Assembly: GCA_946886325.1 (NCBI GenBank)
Contig: CAMPIK010000008.1
Location: 1-16,525 of the forward strand
From: an uncultured Shinella sp.
Lineage (GTDB): Bacteria; Pseudomonadota; Alphaproteobacteria; Rhizobiales; Rhizobiaceae
Length of the DNA stretch: 16,525 nucleotides
Direction: 5' to 3'
Position 1 is the stretch's first letter; the number at the start of each line of letters is the position of its first letter. Of the stretch, positions 7,964 through 14,868 are shown piece after piece. The notes beneath the pieces were generated by a model. It ran no database searches. It was not told the DNA's origin and worked only from the letters and a program-made list of their open reading frames with translations. The translations under genes and the position numbers were made by a program.

Positions 7964-8003
7964 AAAAAACCCGGCGGCATGACCTTGAAGGTCGTGCGCC
8001 GGG
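7964..8003 (-). terminator. Strong intrinsic terminator of the DUF1127 gene
   Basis: On the minus strand CCCGGCG pairs with CGCCGGG (7997-8003 with 7970-7976). Pairing continues inside through GACCT/AGGTC (7981-7985 with 7989-7993) with one bulge and one wobble. Six T residues follow the stem (A-run 7964-7969 on the plus strand). The structure lies between convergent genes, but only the minus strand has the U-tract. Confidence 0.8.
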
Positions 8004-8056
8004 CAAGCAGCAGGGTTATTGGCTCTCACCCTGCGGGGAAGGTTGGCCGGGCGGCC

Positions 8057-8353
8057 TTAGTCGAGGCGGCCCGTGCGCAGATGGCGGCGAGCGCGCTCGC
8101 GCGAAGCAATGATCAGGTGCACACCCGGATCGGAGAAGAACGAGGAGGTCATCGCCTGGCGGACATCCTCGCGGCGCAGGCCCATGTCGAGGAGCTGATG
8201 ATCGGTCAGATCACGAAGCTCGTTGACGGCGCGCCGGTTGAGCCATGTGCGCACGAACCGCGAGAGCGAATTGCTGACGCGCCTGGTGAAGCTCGGGGCC
8301 GGCGGGGTGGATACGGCGAGGTCGAGATCAAGTCTCTGGTCTAGCATGCGCAT
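8057..8353 (-). CDS. DUF1127 domain protein
   Basis: A 98-residue protein with a DUF1127 core at about 40-69 (RRAVNELRDLTDHQLLDMGLRREDVRQAM). An Arg-rich amphipathic helix (about 24-45) precedes it, and an extended C-terminus ends in an RERARRHLRTGRLD stretch. It is longer than the roughly 45-residue short DUF1127 proteins. In Agrobacterium, DUF1127 proteins have been linked to RNA turnover and to phosphate metabolism through the sensor kinase PhoR. Whether this longer member acts likewise is inference. The ATG at 8353 lies 8 bases after AGGAG. The ATG at 8347 is too far from it. The gene is transcribed away from the LysR gene at 8630, the classic geometry for LysR control, and ends at a strong terminator. 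Confidence 0.85.
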   Translation of the reverse strand: MRMLDQRLDLDLAVSTPPAPSFTRRVSNSLSRFVRTWLNRRAVNELRDLTDHQLLDMGLRREDVRQAMTSSFFSDPGVHLIIASRERARRHLRTGRLD

Positions 8354-8424
8354 GGCATCTTCTCCTTTCCGGCGCCAACGTTCCGTCCGTCAGGGCGGGG
8401 TTACGCGGCGCACATGATCGTGTC

Positions 8425-8444
8425 GTCACCGGATTGCCGGTGAC
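8425..8444. repeat. Perfect 8-bp inverted repeat in the DUF1127/LysR interval
   Basis: GTCACCGG (8425-8432) and CCGGTGAC (8437-8444) flank ATTG. The flanking C8424-G8445 pair extends the stem to nine. There is no T-run on either side, so it does not look like a terminator. It could be a leader hairpin of the minus-strand transcript or a protein-binding site. Confidence 0.5.
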
Positions 8445-8568
8445 GGTTGAGGTCGCTCTCCGTGAATGAGACCCATCCCGCCGGGAGGCCGAAGCGGGAG
8501 GGGTTGTTCGAAGGCGTCCGGCCGGCGGACTTGCCGTTCACCTTGCATTTGTGTTTTCGCAAAATCCC

Positions 8569-8605
8569 ATTGATCAGTCCAACGAATGTTTTTAATAGTA
8601 TCAAT
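8569..8605. promoter_or_regulatory. AT-rich divergent control region (LysR gene / DUF1127)
   Basis: The 276-base interval 8354-8629 separates divergent genes. Its AT-rich part holds ATTGAT (8569-8574) and its complement ATCAAT (8600-8605), 31 bases apart centre to centre, about three helical turns. For the LysR gene TTGATC (8570-8575) and AATAGT (8594-8599) with 18-base spacing can serve as -35/-10. A LysR-type dimer-of-dimers site here is inference. Confidence 0.35.
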
Positions 8606-8629
8606 CAAACAAGCTTATGGGTCATCGCC

Positions 8630-9583
8630 ATGTCCGCTCCACTCGACATCGATCAGCTTCAGACATTCGTCGCCATCGCCGATACGGGAAGCTTCACCAA
8701 GGCCGCAGATCGGGTGTTCAAGACCCAGTCCGCCGTCTCCATGCAGATGCGCCGGCTGGAGGAACGGGTCGGCAAGCAGCTCTTCATGAAGGACGGGCGC
8801 GGCAACCGGCTGACGGCGGAGGGCGACAAGCTCCTGAACTTCGCCCGCCGCATGATCCGGCTCAACAACGAGGCGATCGCCGCCTTCGACGACAACCGGC
8901 TCGAAGGCACGCTCAGGATCGGCACGCCGGACGATTATGCCGACCGCTACATGCCCGAGATCATCATGCGTTTCGCCAAGACGCATCCGAATGTCGAGCT
9001 CTACATCGTCTGCGAACCGTCGGTGGATCTCGCCGAGAAGATGAACCGCGGCGAACTCGACATTGCACTCGTCACGCACAATCCGCGGGCGCGGCAATCC
9101 GACGTGGTGCGGACCGAGCCGCTCTGCTGGGTGATGTCGGCCAACCATCCGCTGCCGGAAAACGCGCCGGTGCCTCTCGCCGTCGGGCGGCGCGACTGCC
9201 AGTGGCGGCAGATCGCCTGCGCGGCGCTCGATTCGGTCGGCCGCGACTATCAGGTCCTGTTCACGAGCTGGTCCTCGACCGTCGTCGCAGCCGCCGTGAT
9301 GGCCGGCATGGCCGTTTCGGTCCTGCCGGAATCGGCGCTTCGTCCGGGCATGCGCGTGCTGACGCAGGCGGACGGCTTTCCGCCGCTGGCGCCGGTGCAG
9401 ATCGGCATCATGAAGCGGCCGGGCATGTCGGCCTCGCTGATGAATGCGATCACCAACCACATCACCGCCTGTCTCGACAACATCTCGCCGCTTGCCGTCA
9501 ACGACGACCTGCCGGAGGCGGATGTGAAGGCCTTCCCGCGCCTGCCGCGCCTCAGGCCGAACCACATCCTGCCGGGTTGGTGA
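8630..9583 (+). CDS. LysR-family transcriptional regulator, LsrB/VtlR-like
   Basis: A 317-residue LysR regulator. The N-terminal winged helix is clear (about 6-65: IDQLQTFVAIADTGSFTKAAD, then TQSAVSMQMRRLEERVGKQLF). A linker helix follows, then a substrate-binding domain (about 92-285) and a C-terminal tail. The N-terminus closely resembles LsrB of S. meliloti and VtlR of Brucella/Agrobacterium. LsrB is linked to oxidative stress and glutathione synthesis. VtlR is linked to AbcR small RNAs and small-protein genes. Cysteines at 128, 166, 190, 197 and 281 could serve redox sensing. As I recall, lsrB normally lies beside trxB, which is not here, so this may be a paralogue. The ATG at 8630 fits the family start. 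The open frame extends upstream to 8447 but those residues are not LysR-like. The ribosome site is weak. The divergent DUF1127 gene is a likely target. Confidence 0.9.
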   Translation: MSAPLDIDQLQTFVAIADTGSFTKAADRVFKTQSAVSMQMRRLEERVGKQLFMKDGRGNRLTAEGDKLLNFARRMIRLNNEAIAAFDDNRLEGTLRIGTPDDYADRYMPEIIMRFAKTHPNVELYIVCEPSVDLAEKMNRGELDIALVTHNPRARQSDVVRTEPLCWVMSANHPLPENAPVPLAVGRRDCQWRQIACAALDSVGRDYQVLFTSWSSTVVAAAVMAGMAVSVLPESALRPGMRVLTQADGFPPLAPVQIGIMKRPGMSASLMNAITNHITACLDNISPLAVNDDLPEADVKAFPRLPRLRPNHILPGW

Positions 9584-9654
9584 CCCGCAGGGTGCGCGAC
9601 CGGCACCCGTTCCAGTCCGGATGACGGCCGGCACAATAATTTCACCTTGATCGA

Positions 9655-9680
9655 CGGCATTTCTTTGATAAGAAATTCCG
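9655..9680. promoter_or_regulatory. Palindrome immediately before the oxyR start
   Basis: ATTTCTT (9659-9665) and AAGAAAT (9670-9676) are perfect complements around TGAT. After one mismatch, CGG (9655-9657) pairs with CCG (9678-9680). The dyad ends three bases before the ATG at 9684 and occupies the ribosome-binding region, where no standard Shine-Dalgarno sequence is seen. It could be an autoregulatory LysR-type operator or an RNA hairpin limiting initiation. Confidence 0.5.
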
Positions 9681-9683
9681 ATC

Positions 9684-10586
9684 ATGCTGACCCTTCGACA
9701 GATGCGCTATTTCGATGCTCTGGCGGCCGCGCGCCATTTCGGGCGGGCGGCGGATCTGGTGCATGTCAGCCAGCCGGCGCTTTCCGCGCAGATCATGGAG
9801 ATGGAAGAGCATCTCGGCGTCAAGCTCGTCGAGCGCGCCCGCGGCAACACGATCCTGACGCGAAAGGGCACCGAGATCCTCGCCCATATCCGGGCGATCC
9901 TGATCGAGGTTGAGCGGCTGGAGCAGACGGCGCGAAGGGGCGAAGGCATTCTCGAAGGCCTGATGCGCATCGGCATCATCCCGACGGTGGCGCCCTATCT
10001 GGTGCCGCAACTGGTGCCGCACCTGCGGCGTGCCTATCCGGCGATCGAGATCGAACTCCGGGAAGCGGTGACCGACCGGCTGGTCGCCGATCTCGCCGAA
10101 GGCCGGCTCGACGTGGTGATCGCGGCGCTGCCGATCGAGAACGAGGCGATCGCCACGCGTTTCCTGTTCCAGGACCGGTTCTTCATGGCGATGGCGGAGA
10201 ACGACAGCGACGTGCTGATGTCGCCGCTCACCGAATCCCAGGTGGACATGGAGCGGCTGTTGCTGCTGGAGGAAGGCCATTGCCTGCGCGACCAGGCGCT
10301 CGCCGTCTGCGGCACGGCGGGCAAGCGCAGCCTGGTCAATTTCGGCGCGACATCGATGGCGACGCTGCTCCAGATGGTGTCGCACGACATGGGCATGACG
10401 CTCATTCCCGAGATCGCCGTGCCGACCGAAACCGCCCGCAACGCCATCCGCATCGTGCCCTTCGCCGATCCGCAGCCGTCGCGCGAGATCGGCCTCGCCT
10501 GGCGCAAGGGGCTGCCGCGATCCGGCGACACGGATGCGCTGGCCGATGCCGTGATGTCCTGCGTCCGACTGCCGGAAGCGGCCTGA
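9684..10586 (+). CDS. oxyR: Hydrogen peroxide-responsive regulator OxyR
   Basis: A 300-residue LysR-family regulator. The helix-turn-helix is at about 3-60 (RQMRYFDALAAARHFGRAAD, VSQPALSAQIMEMEEHLG). The effector domain contains LLLLEEGHCLRDQALAVC (192-209). Cys200 and Cys209 occupy the positions of E. coli Cys199 and Cys208 with identical spacing, the pair that forms the peroxide-induced disulfide. SMATLLQMVSHDMGMTLIPE (224-243) is also OxyR-typical. The protein is expected to activate catalase, peroxidase and thiol genes on oxidation. No catalase gene is adjacent, which differs from the common rhizobial oxyR-kat arrangement. The gene lies 100 bases after another LysR gene on the same strand. 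It converges on the dienelactone hydrolase gene with only three bases between stop codons. Confidence 0.9.
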   Translation: MLTLRQMRYFDALAAARHFGRAADLVHVSQPALSAQIMEMEEHLGVKLVERARGNTILTRKGTEILAHIRAILIEVERLEQTARRGEGILEGLMRIGIIPTVAPYLVPQLVPHLRRAYPAIEIELREAVTDRLVADLAEGRLDVVIAALPIENEAIATRFLFQDRFFMAMAENDSDVLMSPLTESQVDMERLLLLEEGHCLRDQALAVCGTAGKRSLVNFGATSMATLLQMVSHDMGMTLIPEIAVPTETARNAIRIVPFADPQPSREIGLAWRKGLPRSGDTDALADAVMSCVRLPEAA

Positions 10587-10595
10587 CCGTCAGGC
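10581..10595. terminator. Small dyad spanning both convergent stop codons
   Basis: GCCTGA (10581-10586) and TCAGGC (10590-10595) are perfect complements around CCG. The dyad contains the TGA of oxyR and, on the other strand, the TGA of the dienelactone hydrolase gene. It is too short and lacks T-runs, so termination is doubtful. Confidence 0.3.
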
Positions 10596-11480
10596 GAGGT
10601 TCGCCTTCAGGAAATCGACCGTGCGCTGCCAGGCGAGATCGGCGGCTTCCTTGTTGTAGCGCGCCTCGGACGTATCGTTGTTGAAGGCGTGGTTGACGCC
10701 GTCATACATGTGGATCTCGAAGGTCTTGCCGTTTTCCTCAAGCGCCTTGCGATAGTCCTCGATGCCGGCATTGATGCGCTGGTCCATGCCCGCATAGTGC
10801 AGCATCAGCGGTGCCGAAATGCCGGGCACGTCTTCGGCCGGCGCCTGCTGCCCGTAATAGGCGACACCGGCGGCCAGATTTGTCGAGCGCGTGGCGAAGC
10901 GGTTGACGAGACCGCCGCCCCAGCAGAAGCCGATCGCCGCGACCTTGCCGTTCGACATGTCGAGCCCTTGCAGGAAGGCGAGGCTGGCGGCGGCATTTTC
11001 GAGCGTCGCGGCACGGTCGAGCGTTCCGATCAGTTCGCGAGCCTGGTCCTCGTTCTCGGGCGTTCCGCCGACGGGCGAAAGGAAATCCGGCGCCAGAGCC
11101 GCAAAGCCCTCAAGCGCCATGCGCCGCGTGACATCGCGGATATGCGGATTGAGGCCGCGGTTCTCGTGGATGACGATGACGCTTCCGAGGGCGCCGGCTG
11201 CATCCTTCGGGCGCACCATATAGCCCTTCATCTCCTCGTCGCCGCCGGGATAGACGACGCCCTTGGCCACAATGCGCGCGTCGTCGACGGCGACCATTTC
11301 GGCGCGTGCGCCGCTGGCCGCCAGCATCGGCGCGATGGCCGCCGCGGCAGCGCCCGATCCGGCAAGCGCGGTCAGGCGCTCCATGAAGCGGCGGCGGTCG
11401 AGCGTCAGGTGGGTATATTCGTCATAGGCGTCGATCATCGCCTGGGTGATGCGCGGTGCTGCTTCCGTGTCCCGGCTCAT
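10590..11480 (-). CDS. Dienelactone hydrolase family protein, predicted Tat-exported
   Basis: A 296-residue alpha/beta hydrolase of the dienelactone hydrolase family. The nucleophile is Cys186 in GFCWGGG, with Asp233 (AGMDQR) and His264 (VNHAF) completing the triad. The conserved HENRGLNPHIRDV run (105-117) supplies the glutamate and arginine seen in the family. Before the domain lies an N-terminal region (1-28), then a twin-arginine motif DRRRFMERL (28-36), a hydrophobic alanine-rich stretch and a likely cleavage after ARA near 60. Periplasmic location is therefore predicted. The start at 11480 has GGAGG eight bases upstream; the frame continues to 11522 without a better ribosome site. The substrate is unknown and no catechol pathway genes are nearby. 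It converges with oxyR, which might be coincidence. Confidence 0.9.
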   Translation of the reverse strand: MSRDTEAAPRITQAMIDAYDEYTHLTLDRRRFMERLTALAGSGAAAAAIAPMLAASGARAEMVAVDDARIVAKGVVYPGGDEEMKGYMVRPKDAAGALGSVIVIHENRGLNPHIRDVTRRMALEGFAALAPDFLSPVGGTPENEDQARELIGTLDRAATLENAAASLAFLQGLDMSNGKVAAIGFCWGGGLVNRFATRSTNLAAGVAYYGQQAPAEDVPGISAPLMLHYAGMDQRINAGIEDYRKALEENGKTFEIHMYDGVNHAFNNDTSEARYNKEAADLAWQRTVDFLKANLA

Positions 11481-11551
11481 GGCGTCGTCCTCCGTTGTTC
11501 GCTGCAAGAATAGCGCCTGCATCCCGGCGGACCACGTCAGCCGGCCGGCAT

Positions 11552-11567
11552 CGCGATCAAAATCGCG
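11552..11567 (-). terminator. Candidate hairpin after the MAPEG gene
   Basis: CGCGAT (11552-11557) and ATCGCG (11562-11567) form a perfect 6-bp stem with a 4-base loop. It lies 12 bases past the MAPEG stop on the minus strand. No T-run follows, so it is a weak terminator candidate in the 99-base gap that also serves the dienelactone hydrolase gene. Confidence 0.3.
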
Positions 11568-11579
11568 TTATCGGCGCGA

Positions 11580-11999
11580 TCAGGTCAGGGCAGACCAGAC
11601 GGCGAGCCACAGCCAGAGCAGGCCCACCACGACGAAGCCGACGATGAAGGCCGGGCGGCGGTAGCGCAGCCGGTTGTTGGTCACGTGCACATAGGCGTGC
11701 ATATAGCGCGACAGCACGAACAGCCAGCCGAGCGCGACAGTGACGATGTTGTCGGCATCGACGAGATAGAGAAGGATGCTCGCTGCGTAGAACAGGACCG
11801 GAAGCTCGAACTGGTTCGACAGGCAATTGTGAACCGCCACGCTCTCGTCCGGTTCGCTGCGGTTGTCGCGAAATTGCGACGCCTTGGCACGCCCCGCGCG
11901 CACGGCGGCAAACCGCTGCTTCGACAGCAGGAAATAGAGAACGTAGATCAGGGCCACGTGGGCGAACATCGGCCACAGCGTGGCTTCGGTGGGGGTCAT
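11580..11999 (-). CDS. MAPEG family membrane protein
   Basis: A 139-residue integral membrane protein with four predicted helices (about 8-27, 65-82, 86-105 and 117-136). It carries the MAPEG-type middle segment RAxNCxxNxxE-like, seen here as VAVHNCLSNQFELPVLFYAA (55-74), and the late RYMHAYVHVTNNRLRYR run (98-114). MAPEG proteins in eukaryotes are glutathione-dependent eicosanoid enzymes; the bacterial ones are mostly uncharacterised. A glutathione link to gshA in this window is tempting but unproven. The ATG at 11999 is preceded by AGGA about 8 bases upstream. It lies 35 bases after the membrane-protein gene at 12035-12574, on the same strand, so the two probably form an operon. Confidence 0.85.
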   Translation of the reverse strand: MTPTEATLWPMFAHVALIYVLYFLLSKQRFAAVRAGRAKASQFRDNRSEPDESVAVHNCLSNQFELPVLFYAASILLYLVDADNIVTVALGWLFVLSRYMHAYVHVTNNRLRYRRPAFIVGFVVVGLLWLWLAVWSALT

Positions 12000-12034
12000 C
12001 GGCGGGTCCTGTGCTTTGCTGTCGATGGCAGGGA

Positions 12035-12574
12035 TCACCCGCGTCCCGCGCGGTGACGCGTGACAAGGGCAAGGGCGAGCGAGAGGCAACATAGACAAAA
12101 CATGAGCAGCTTCAATCGCGTCAGCCCAACGAGCAGCAGGGCGATCCCGTTCCCGTCGAGCTCCGCATCGGGAAACCGGAAGAAGAAGGCGAGGCTCGTG
12201 AGATTTTCCGCATAGTCGGCGAGGCAATAGGCGACCGGCAGAAGACCGGCAACGGCGCTGCCGAGCGGGCGCGGCATGCCCTCGAAAAGAGCGATGCGGC
12301 GGAACAGCAGGCACAGCACCACAGGCAGGACGGCATCGAAGCCGGCATACATGACGAGGAGAAGGCCCCTGGAGTGCATGTTGCGTCCGGCCGCCTCCCG
12401 CATCGCGTCCAGAACGGGGCCGTCGAAATCGCCGGTCAGAAGCCGCATGAAACTCGGGCCGCCGGTGACGCGATCGTAGAGGAAAGCGGCGGCGAGATTG
12501 AACAGAAGGCAAAGCAGGGCGACCACCACGAGGGGACACGCCGCCTGCCAGAGATCGCGGTCGCTTCGCTTCAT
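12035..12574 (-). CDS. Hypothetical four-helix membrane protein
   Basis: A 179-residue protein I do not recognise. Hydrophobic segments lie at about 11-33, 71-92, 101-120 and 143-168. Between the first and second is a soluble loop (about 34-70) with FDGPVLDAMREAAGRNMHSRG, and between the third and fourth is YAENLTSLAFFFRFPDAELDG. Cysteines cluster near the C-terminal helix (CLCCLSL). The start at 12574 has GGAAGG six bases upstream. It probably shares a transcript with the MAPEG gene downstream. No function should be assigned from the sequence alone. Confidence 0.75.
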   Translation of the reverse strand: MKRSDRDLWQAACPLVVVALLCLLFNLAAAFLYDRVTGGPSFMRLLTGDFDGPVLDAMREAAGRNMHSRGLLLVMYAGFDAVLPVVLCLLFRRIALFEGMPRPLGSAVAGLLPVAYCLADYAENLTSLAFFFRFPDAELDGNGIALLLVGLTRLKLLMFCLCCLSLALALVTRHRAGRG

Positions 12575-12591
12575 CCGGCGCCTTCCGGAAA

Positions 12592-12620
12592 GGGGATCCG
12601 CCGCTCGATGCCGGATCCCC
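12592..12620 (-). terminator. Candidate terminator after the small exported protein gene
   Basis: GGGGATCCG (12592-12600) and CGGATCCCC (12612-12620) form a perfect 9-bp stem with an 11-base loop, 9 bases after the stop codon of the exported-protein gene. On the minus strand only TTT follows the stem, so termination may be partial. The leader of the next gene begins directly afterwards. Confidence 0.5.
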
Positions 12621-12629
12621 GTCTTGTTG

Positions 12630-12989
12630 TTATTGCAGGGTCAGCGTCTCGGTTCCGGCGCCGTCCTGTCCCGTGATCGTCCACACGCCTTCGAGCACGC
12701 CCCCTGCCCGCACCTTGTAGACGACGAGGCCGACGGCGTCCTGCAGCACATATCCGGCGGCAAAGGCGTCGTCGTGCAGCATGCAGATGCCCTGCGACGT
12801 GGTGCCGGCGGTGTTCCACTCGATCGCGCAGGTCGTGTCGCTGGTGAGCGTGATCGTCGCCGTGCCCGAATAGGCCGAACCGTCAAGGTTCGTGCCCTGG
12901 ACATCGTAGGTCCCGGCGCTCACGGTCTGTGCATTGGCAGAAGACAGCATTGCCATGCTCAAAAGAGCACAAGCCAACAGCCTATTCAT
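12630..12989 (-). CDS. Small exported protein of unknown function
   Basis: A 119-residue secreted or periplasmic protein. Residues 1-20 form a Sec-type signal peptide with cleavage predicted after ANA (20). The mature part is almost entirely beta-like: GTYDVQGTNLDGSAYSGTA, then TITLTSDTTCAIEWNT, GICMLHDDAFAAGYVLQ, LVVYKV and a closing GVWTITGQ. Cys54 and Cys69 could form a disulfide in the periplasm. It resembles small lipocalin- or avidin-like exported beta proteins of proteobacteria in its alternating pattern, but I do not assign a family. The ATG at 12989 has GGGGGA five bases upstream; a TTG at 13001 is less likely. It follows guaB on the same strand, 89 bases after its stop. Confidence 0.8.
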   Translation of the reverse strand: MNRLLACALLSMAMLSSANAQTVSAGTYDVQGTNLDGSAYSGTATITLTSDTTCAIEWNTAGTTSQGICMLHDDAFAAGYVLQDAVGLVVYKVRAGGVLEGVWTITGQDGAGTETLTLQ

Positions 12990-13005
12990 GGTATCCCCCA
13001 AAGGA

Positions 13006-13025
13006 AGCCGGCGAAATTGCCGGCT
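13006..13025 (-). terminator. Hairpin between guaB and the exported-protein gene
   Basis: AGCCGGC (13006-13012) and GCCGGCT (13019-13025) form a perfect 7-bp stem with a 6-base loop. On the minus strand it is followed by TCCTTT and then the GGGGGA ribosome site of the next gene. It could end the guaB transcript weakly or be a leader hairpin. Confidence 0.35.
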
Positions 13026-13078
13026 CCGGACTCTAGGCAGAACCGCAGCGGAAGGAAAGCGGACTTGCGCGCCGTTCG

Positions 13079-14575
13079 CTACACAGCGCCCGGATAATTC
13101 GGGCTTTCGCGGGTGATCGTCACATCGTGGGTATGGCTTTCGCGCAGGCCCGCCCCGGAGATGCGCACGAAGGTGGCGCGTGCCTGATAGTCCTTCAGGT
13201 CCTTGCCGCCGACATAGCCCATCGAGGCCTTGAGACCGCCTGCCAACTGATGCAGCACGCCGGAGACCGGACCCTTGTAGGGAACCTGCCCCTCGATACC
13301 TTCAGGCACGAGTTTCAGCGTGTCGCGCACTTCCGCCTGGAAGTAGCGGTCGGCCGAGCCGCGGGCCATCGCGCCGACGGAGCCCATGCCGCGATAGGCC
13401 TTGAAGGAGCGGCCCTGATAGAGGAAGACCTCGCCCGGGCTTTCATCGGTGCCGGCGAGCAGCGAGCCGACCATGACGGCCGAGGCGCCGGCGGCAATCG
13501 CCTTCGCCAGGTCGCCCGAGAACTTGATGCCGCCATCGGCGATGACGGGAATGTCGGCGGCCTGCGCCGCCTCGACCGAGGCCATGATGGCGGCAAGCTG
13601 CGGCACGCCGACGCCAGCGACGATGCGCGTGGTGCAGATCGACCCCGGACCGATCCCGACCTTGACCGCATCGGCGCCGGCATCGATCAGCGCCTTCGTG
13701 CCGTCCCCGGTCGCGACGTTGCCGGCCATGATGCGCACCGAGTTCGACAGCTTCTTGACGCGGCCGACCGCGTCGAGAACCCGCTGCGAGTGGCCATGCG
13801 CCGTGTCGACGACGATGAGGTCGACGCCGGCATCGATCAGCCGCTCGGCGCGCTCGAAGCCGTCGTCGCCGACGGAGATGGCCGCAGCCGCCCTGAGGCG
13901 ACCCTGCGCATCCTTCGAGGCGTTCGGGTTGAGCTGCGACTTCTCGATATCCTTGACGGTGATCAGGCCGACGCAACGGCCGTCGCCATCGACGACGAGT
14001 AGTTTCTCGATGCGGTGCGAATGCAGCAGGCGTTTCGCTTCCTGCTGGTCGACGCTTTCCTTGACCGTGATCAGGTTTTCCCGCGTCATCAGTTCGTAGA
14101 TCTTCTGCGTCGGATCGGAGGCGAAGCGGACGTCGCGGTTGGTGAGGATGCCGACGAGCCGGCCTGGCGCACCGGAGCTTCCGCCCTCGACCACCGGAAT
14201 GCCGGAGATGCCGTGTCCCTTCATCAGCGCCAGCGCATCGGCCAGCGTCGCGTCGGGACCGATCGTCACCGGATTGACGACCATGCCGCTTTCGAACTTC
14301 TTGACCTGGTGGACCTGCTCGGCCTGCTCGGCAGGCGTCAGGTTGCGGTGGATGACGCCGAGGCCGCCGGCCTGCGCCATGGCGATCGCCAGGCGCGCCT
14401 CGGTGACGGTGTCCATCGCGGAAGAGAGGATCGGAAGGTTGAGTTCGAAATCCTGCGCGATCCGGGTCGAAATGTTCGTCTGGCCCGGCATGACTTCGGA
14501 GTGTCCCGGTTGCAGGAGCACGTCGTCGAAGGTCAGCGCTTCCAATCCGGTTGCGGTTTCTATGATGCGGGCCAT
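13079..14575 (-). CDS. guaB: Inosine-5'-monophosphate dehydrogenase
   Basis: A 498-residue IMP dehydrogenase, which oxidises IMP to XMP with NAD+ in the committed step of guanine nucleotide synthesis. The N-terminus has the family motif [15 protein letters not shown] (14-28), and [28 protein letters not shown] (51-78) follows. Two CBS domains occupy about 97-215. The catalytic loop [20 protein letters not shown] (307-326) carries Cys314. Next come [13 protein letters not shown] (347-359), [14 protein letters not shown] (369-382) and the flap start [10 protein letters not shown] (394-403). Length and order match bacterial GuaB. The start at 14575 has AAGGGA upstream. The frame stays open to 14944 but that extension is not family sequence. 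It is divergent from the DUF1476 gene. No guaA or rsmB-like gene adjoins it in this window. Confidence 0.97.
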   Translation of the reverse strand: MARIIETATGLEALTFDDVLLQPGHSEVMPGQTNISTRIAQDFELNLPILSSAMDTVTEARLAIAMAQAGGLGVIHRNLTPAEQAEQVHQVKKFESGMVVNPVTIGPDATLADALALMKGHGISGIPVVEGGSSGAPGRLVGILTNRDVRFASDPTQKIYELMTRENLITVKESVDQQEAKRLLHSHRIEKLLVVDGDGRCVGLITVKDIEKSQLNPNASKDAQGRLRAAAAISVGDDGFERAERLIDAGVDLIVVDTAHGHSQRVLDAVGRVKKLSNSVRIMAGNVATGDGTKALIDAGADAVKVGIGPGSICTTRIVAGVGVPQLAAIMASVEAAQAADIPVIADGGIKFSGDLAKAIAAGASAVMVGSLLAGTDESPGEVFLYQGRSFKAYRGMGSVGAMARGSADRYFQAEVRDTLKLVPEGIEGQVPYKGPVSGVLHQLAGGLKASMGYVGGKDLKDYQARATFVRISGAGLRESHTHDVTITRESPNYPGAV

Positions 14576-14868
14576 GGCCAATTCCCTTCGGTGTAAAGGC
14601 AGCAATCCAAGGGAACGAGGGCAACTGTTCCGCTGGGTCGCTTGCAAGATAAGTCTTGGAAGTTGGCGAGGGCTGGTAACACGAGTCCTGCGCGAAAGGA
14701 ATAGCAAAAACCGGGTAGCTGCCCTGCCCCACGGACACGCAACCGCGCGTTGACGAATTCTTAGCCGTCTCTCCTGCCTCTCTTTTAAATCTCTGCGTGT
14801 ATAACCCAATGCGTGGCCAAGGACAGAAACGGCCGCGACCAAGAACAACACCACGATGGGGAACGACG
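14576..14868. promoter_or_regulatory. Divergent intergenic region guaB / DUF1476
   Basis: This 293-base gap must hold promoters for both directions. On the plus strand TATAAC (14800-14805) in GTGTATAAC resembles an extended -10 for the DUF1476 gene, without a good -35. On the guaB side I see only the small stem CAAGA/TCTTG (14645-14649 with 14654-14658). I recognise no riboswitch or other known RNA here. Confidence 0.35.

Noticed and set aside
8447..8629. N-terminal extension of the LysR gene to 8447
   Set aside because: LysR proteins of this group begin at about MSAPLDIDQL. The extension crosses the AT-rich promoter region and carries no recognisable domain.
11580..12539. 319-codon minus-strand frame joining the MAPEG gene with upstream sequence
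   Set aside because: The upstream part is out of frame with the real membrane protein and Arg-rich. Only the last 139 codons are MAPEG-like and they have their own start.
13443..14738. 431-codon minus-strand frame overlapping guaB
   Set aside because: It is a frame-shifted shadow of guaB. The catalytic loop, CBS region and full-length IMPDH are in the other frame.
14576..14760. Possible purine riboswitch in the guaB leader
   Set aside because: I see no conserved purine-aptamer core or three-way-junction pairing, only a short 5-bp stem. There is not enough to call an RNA element.
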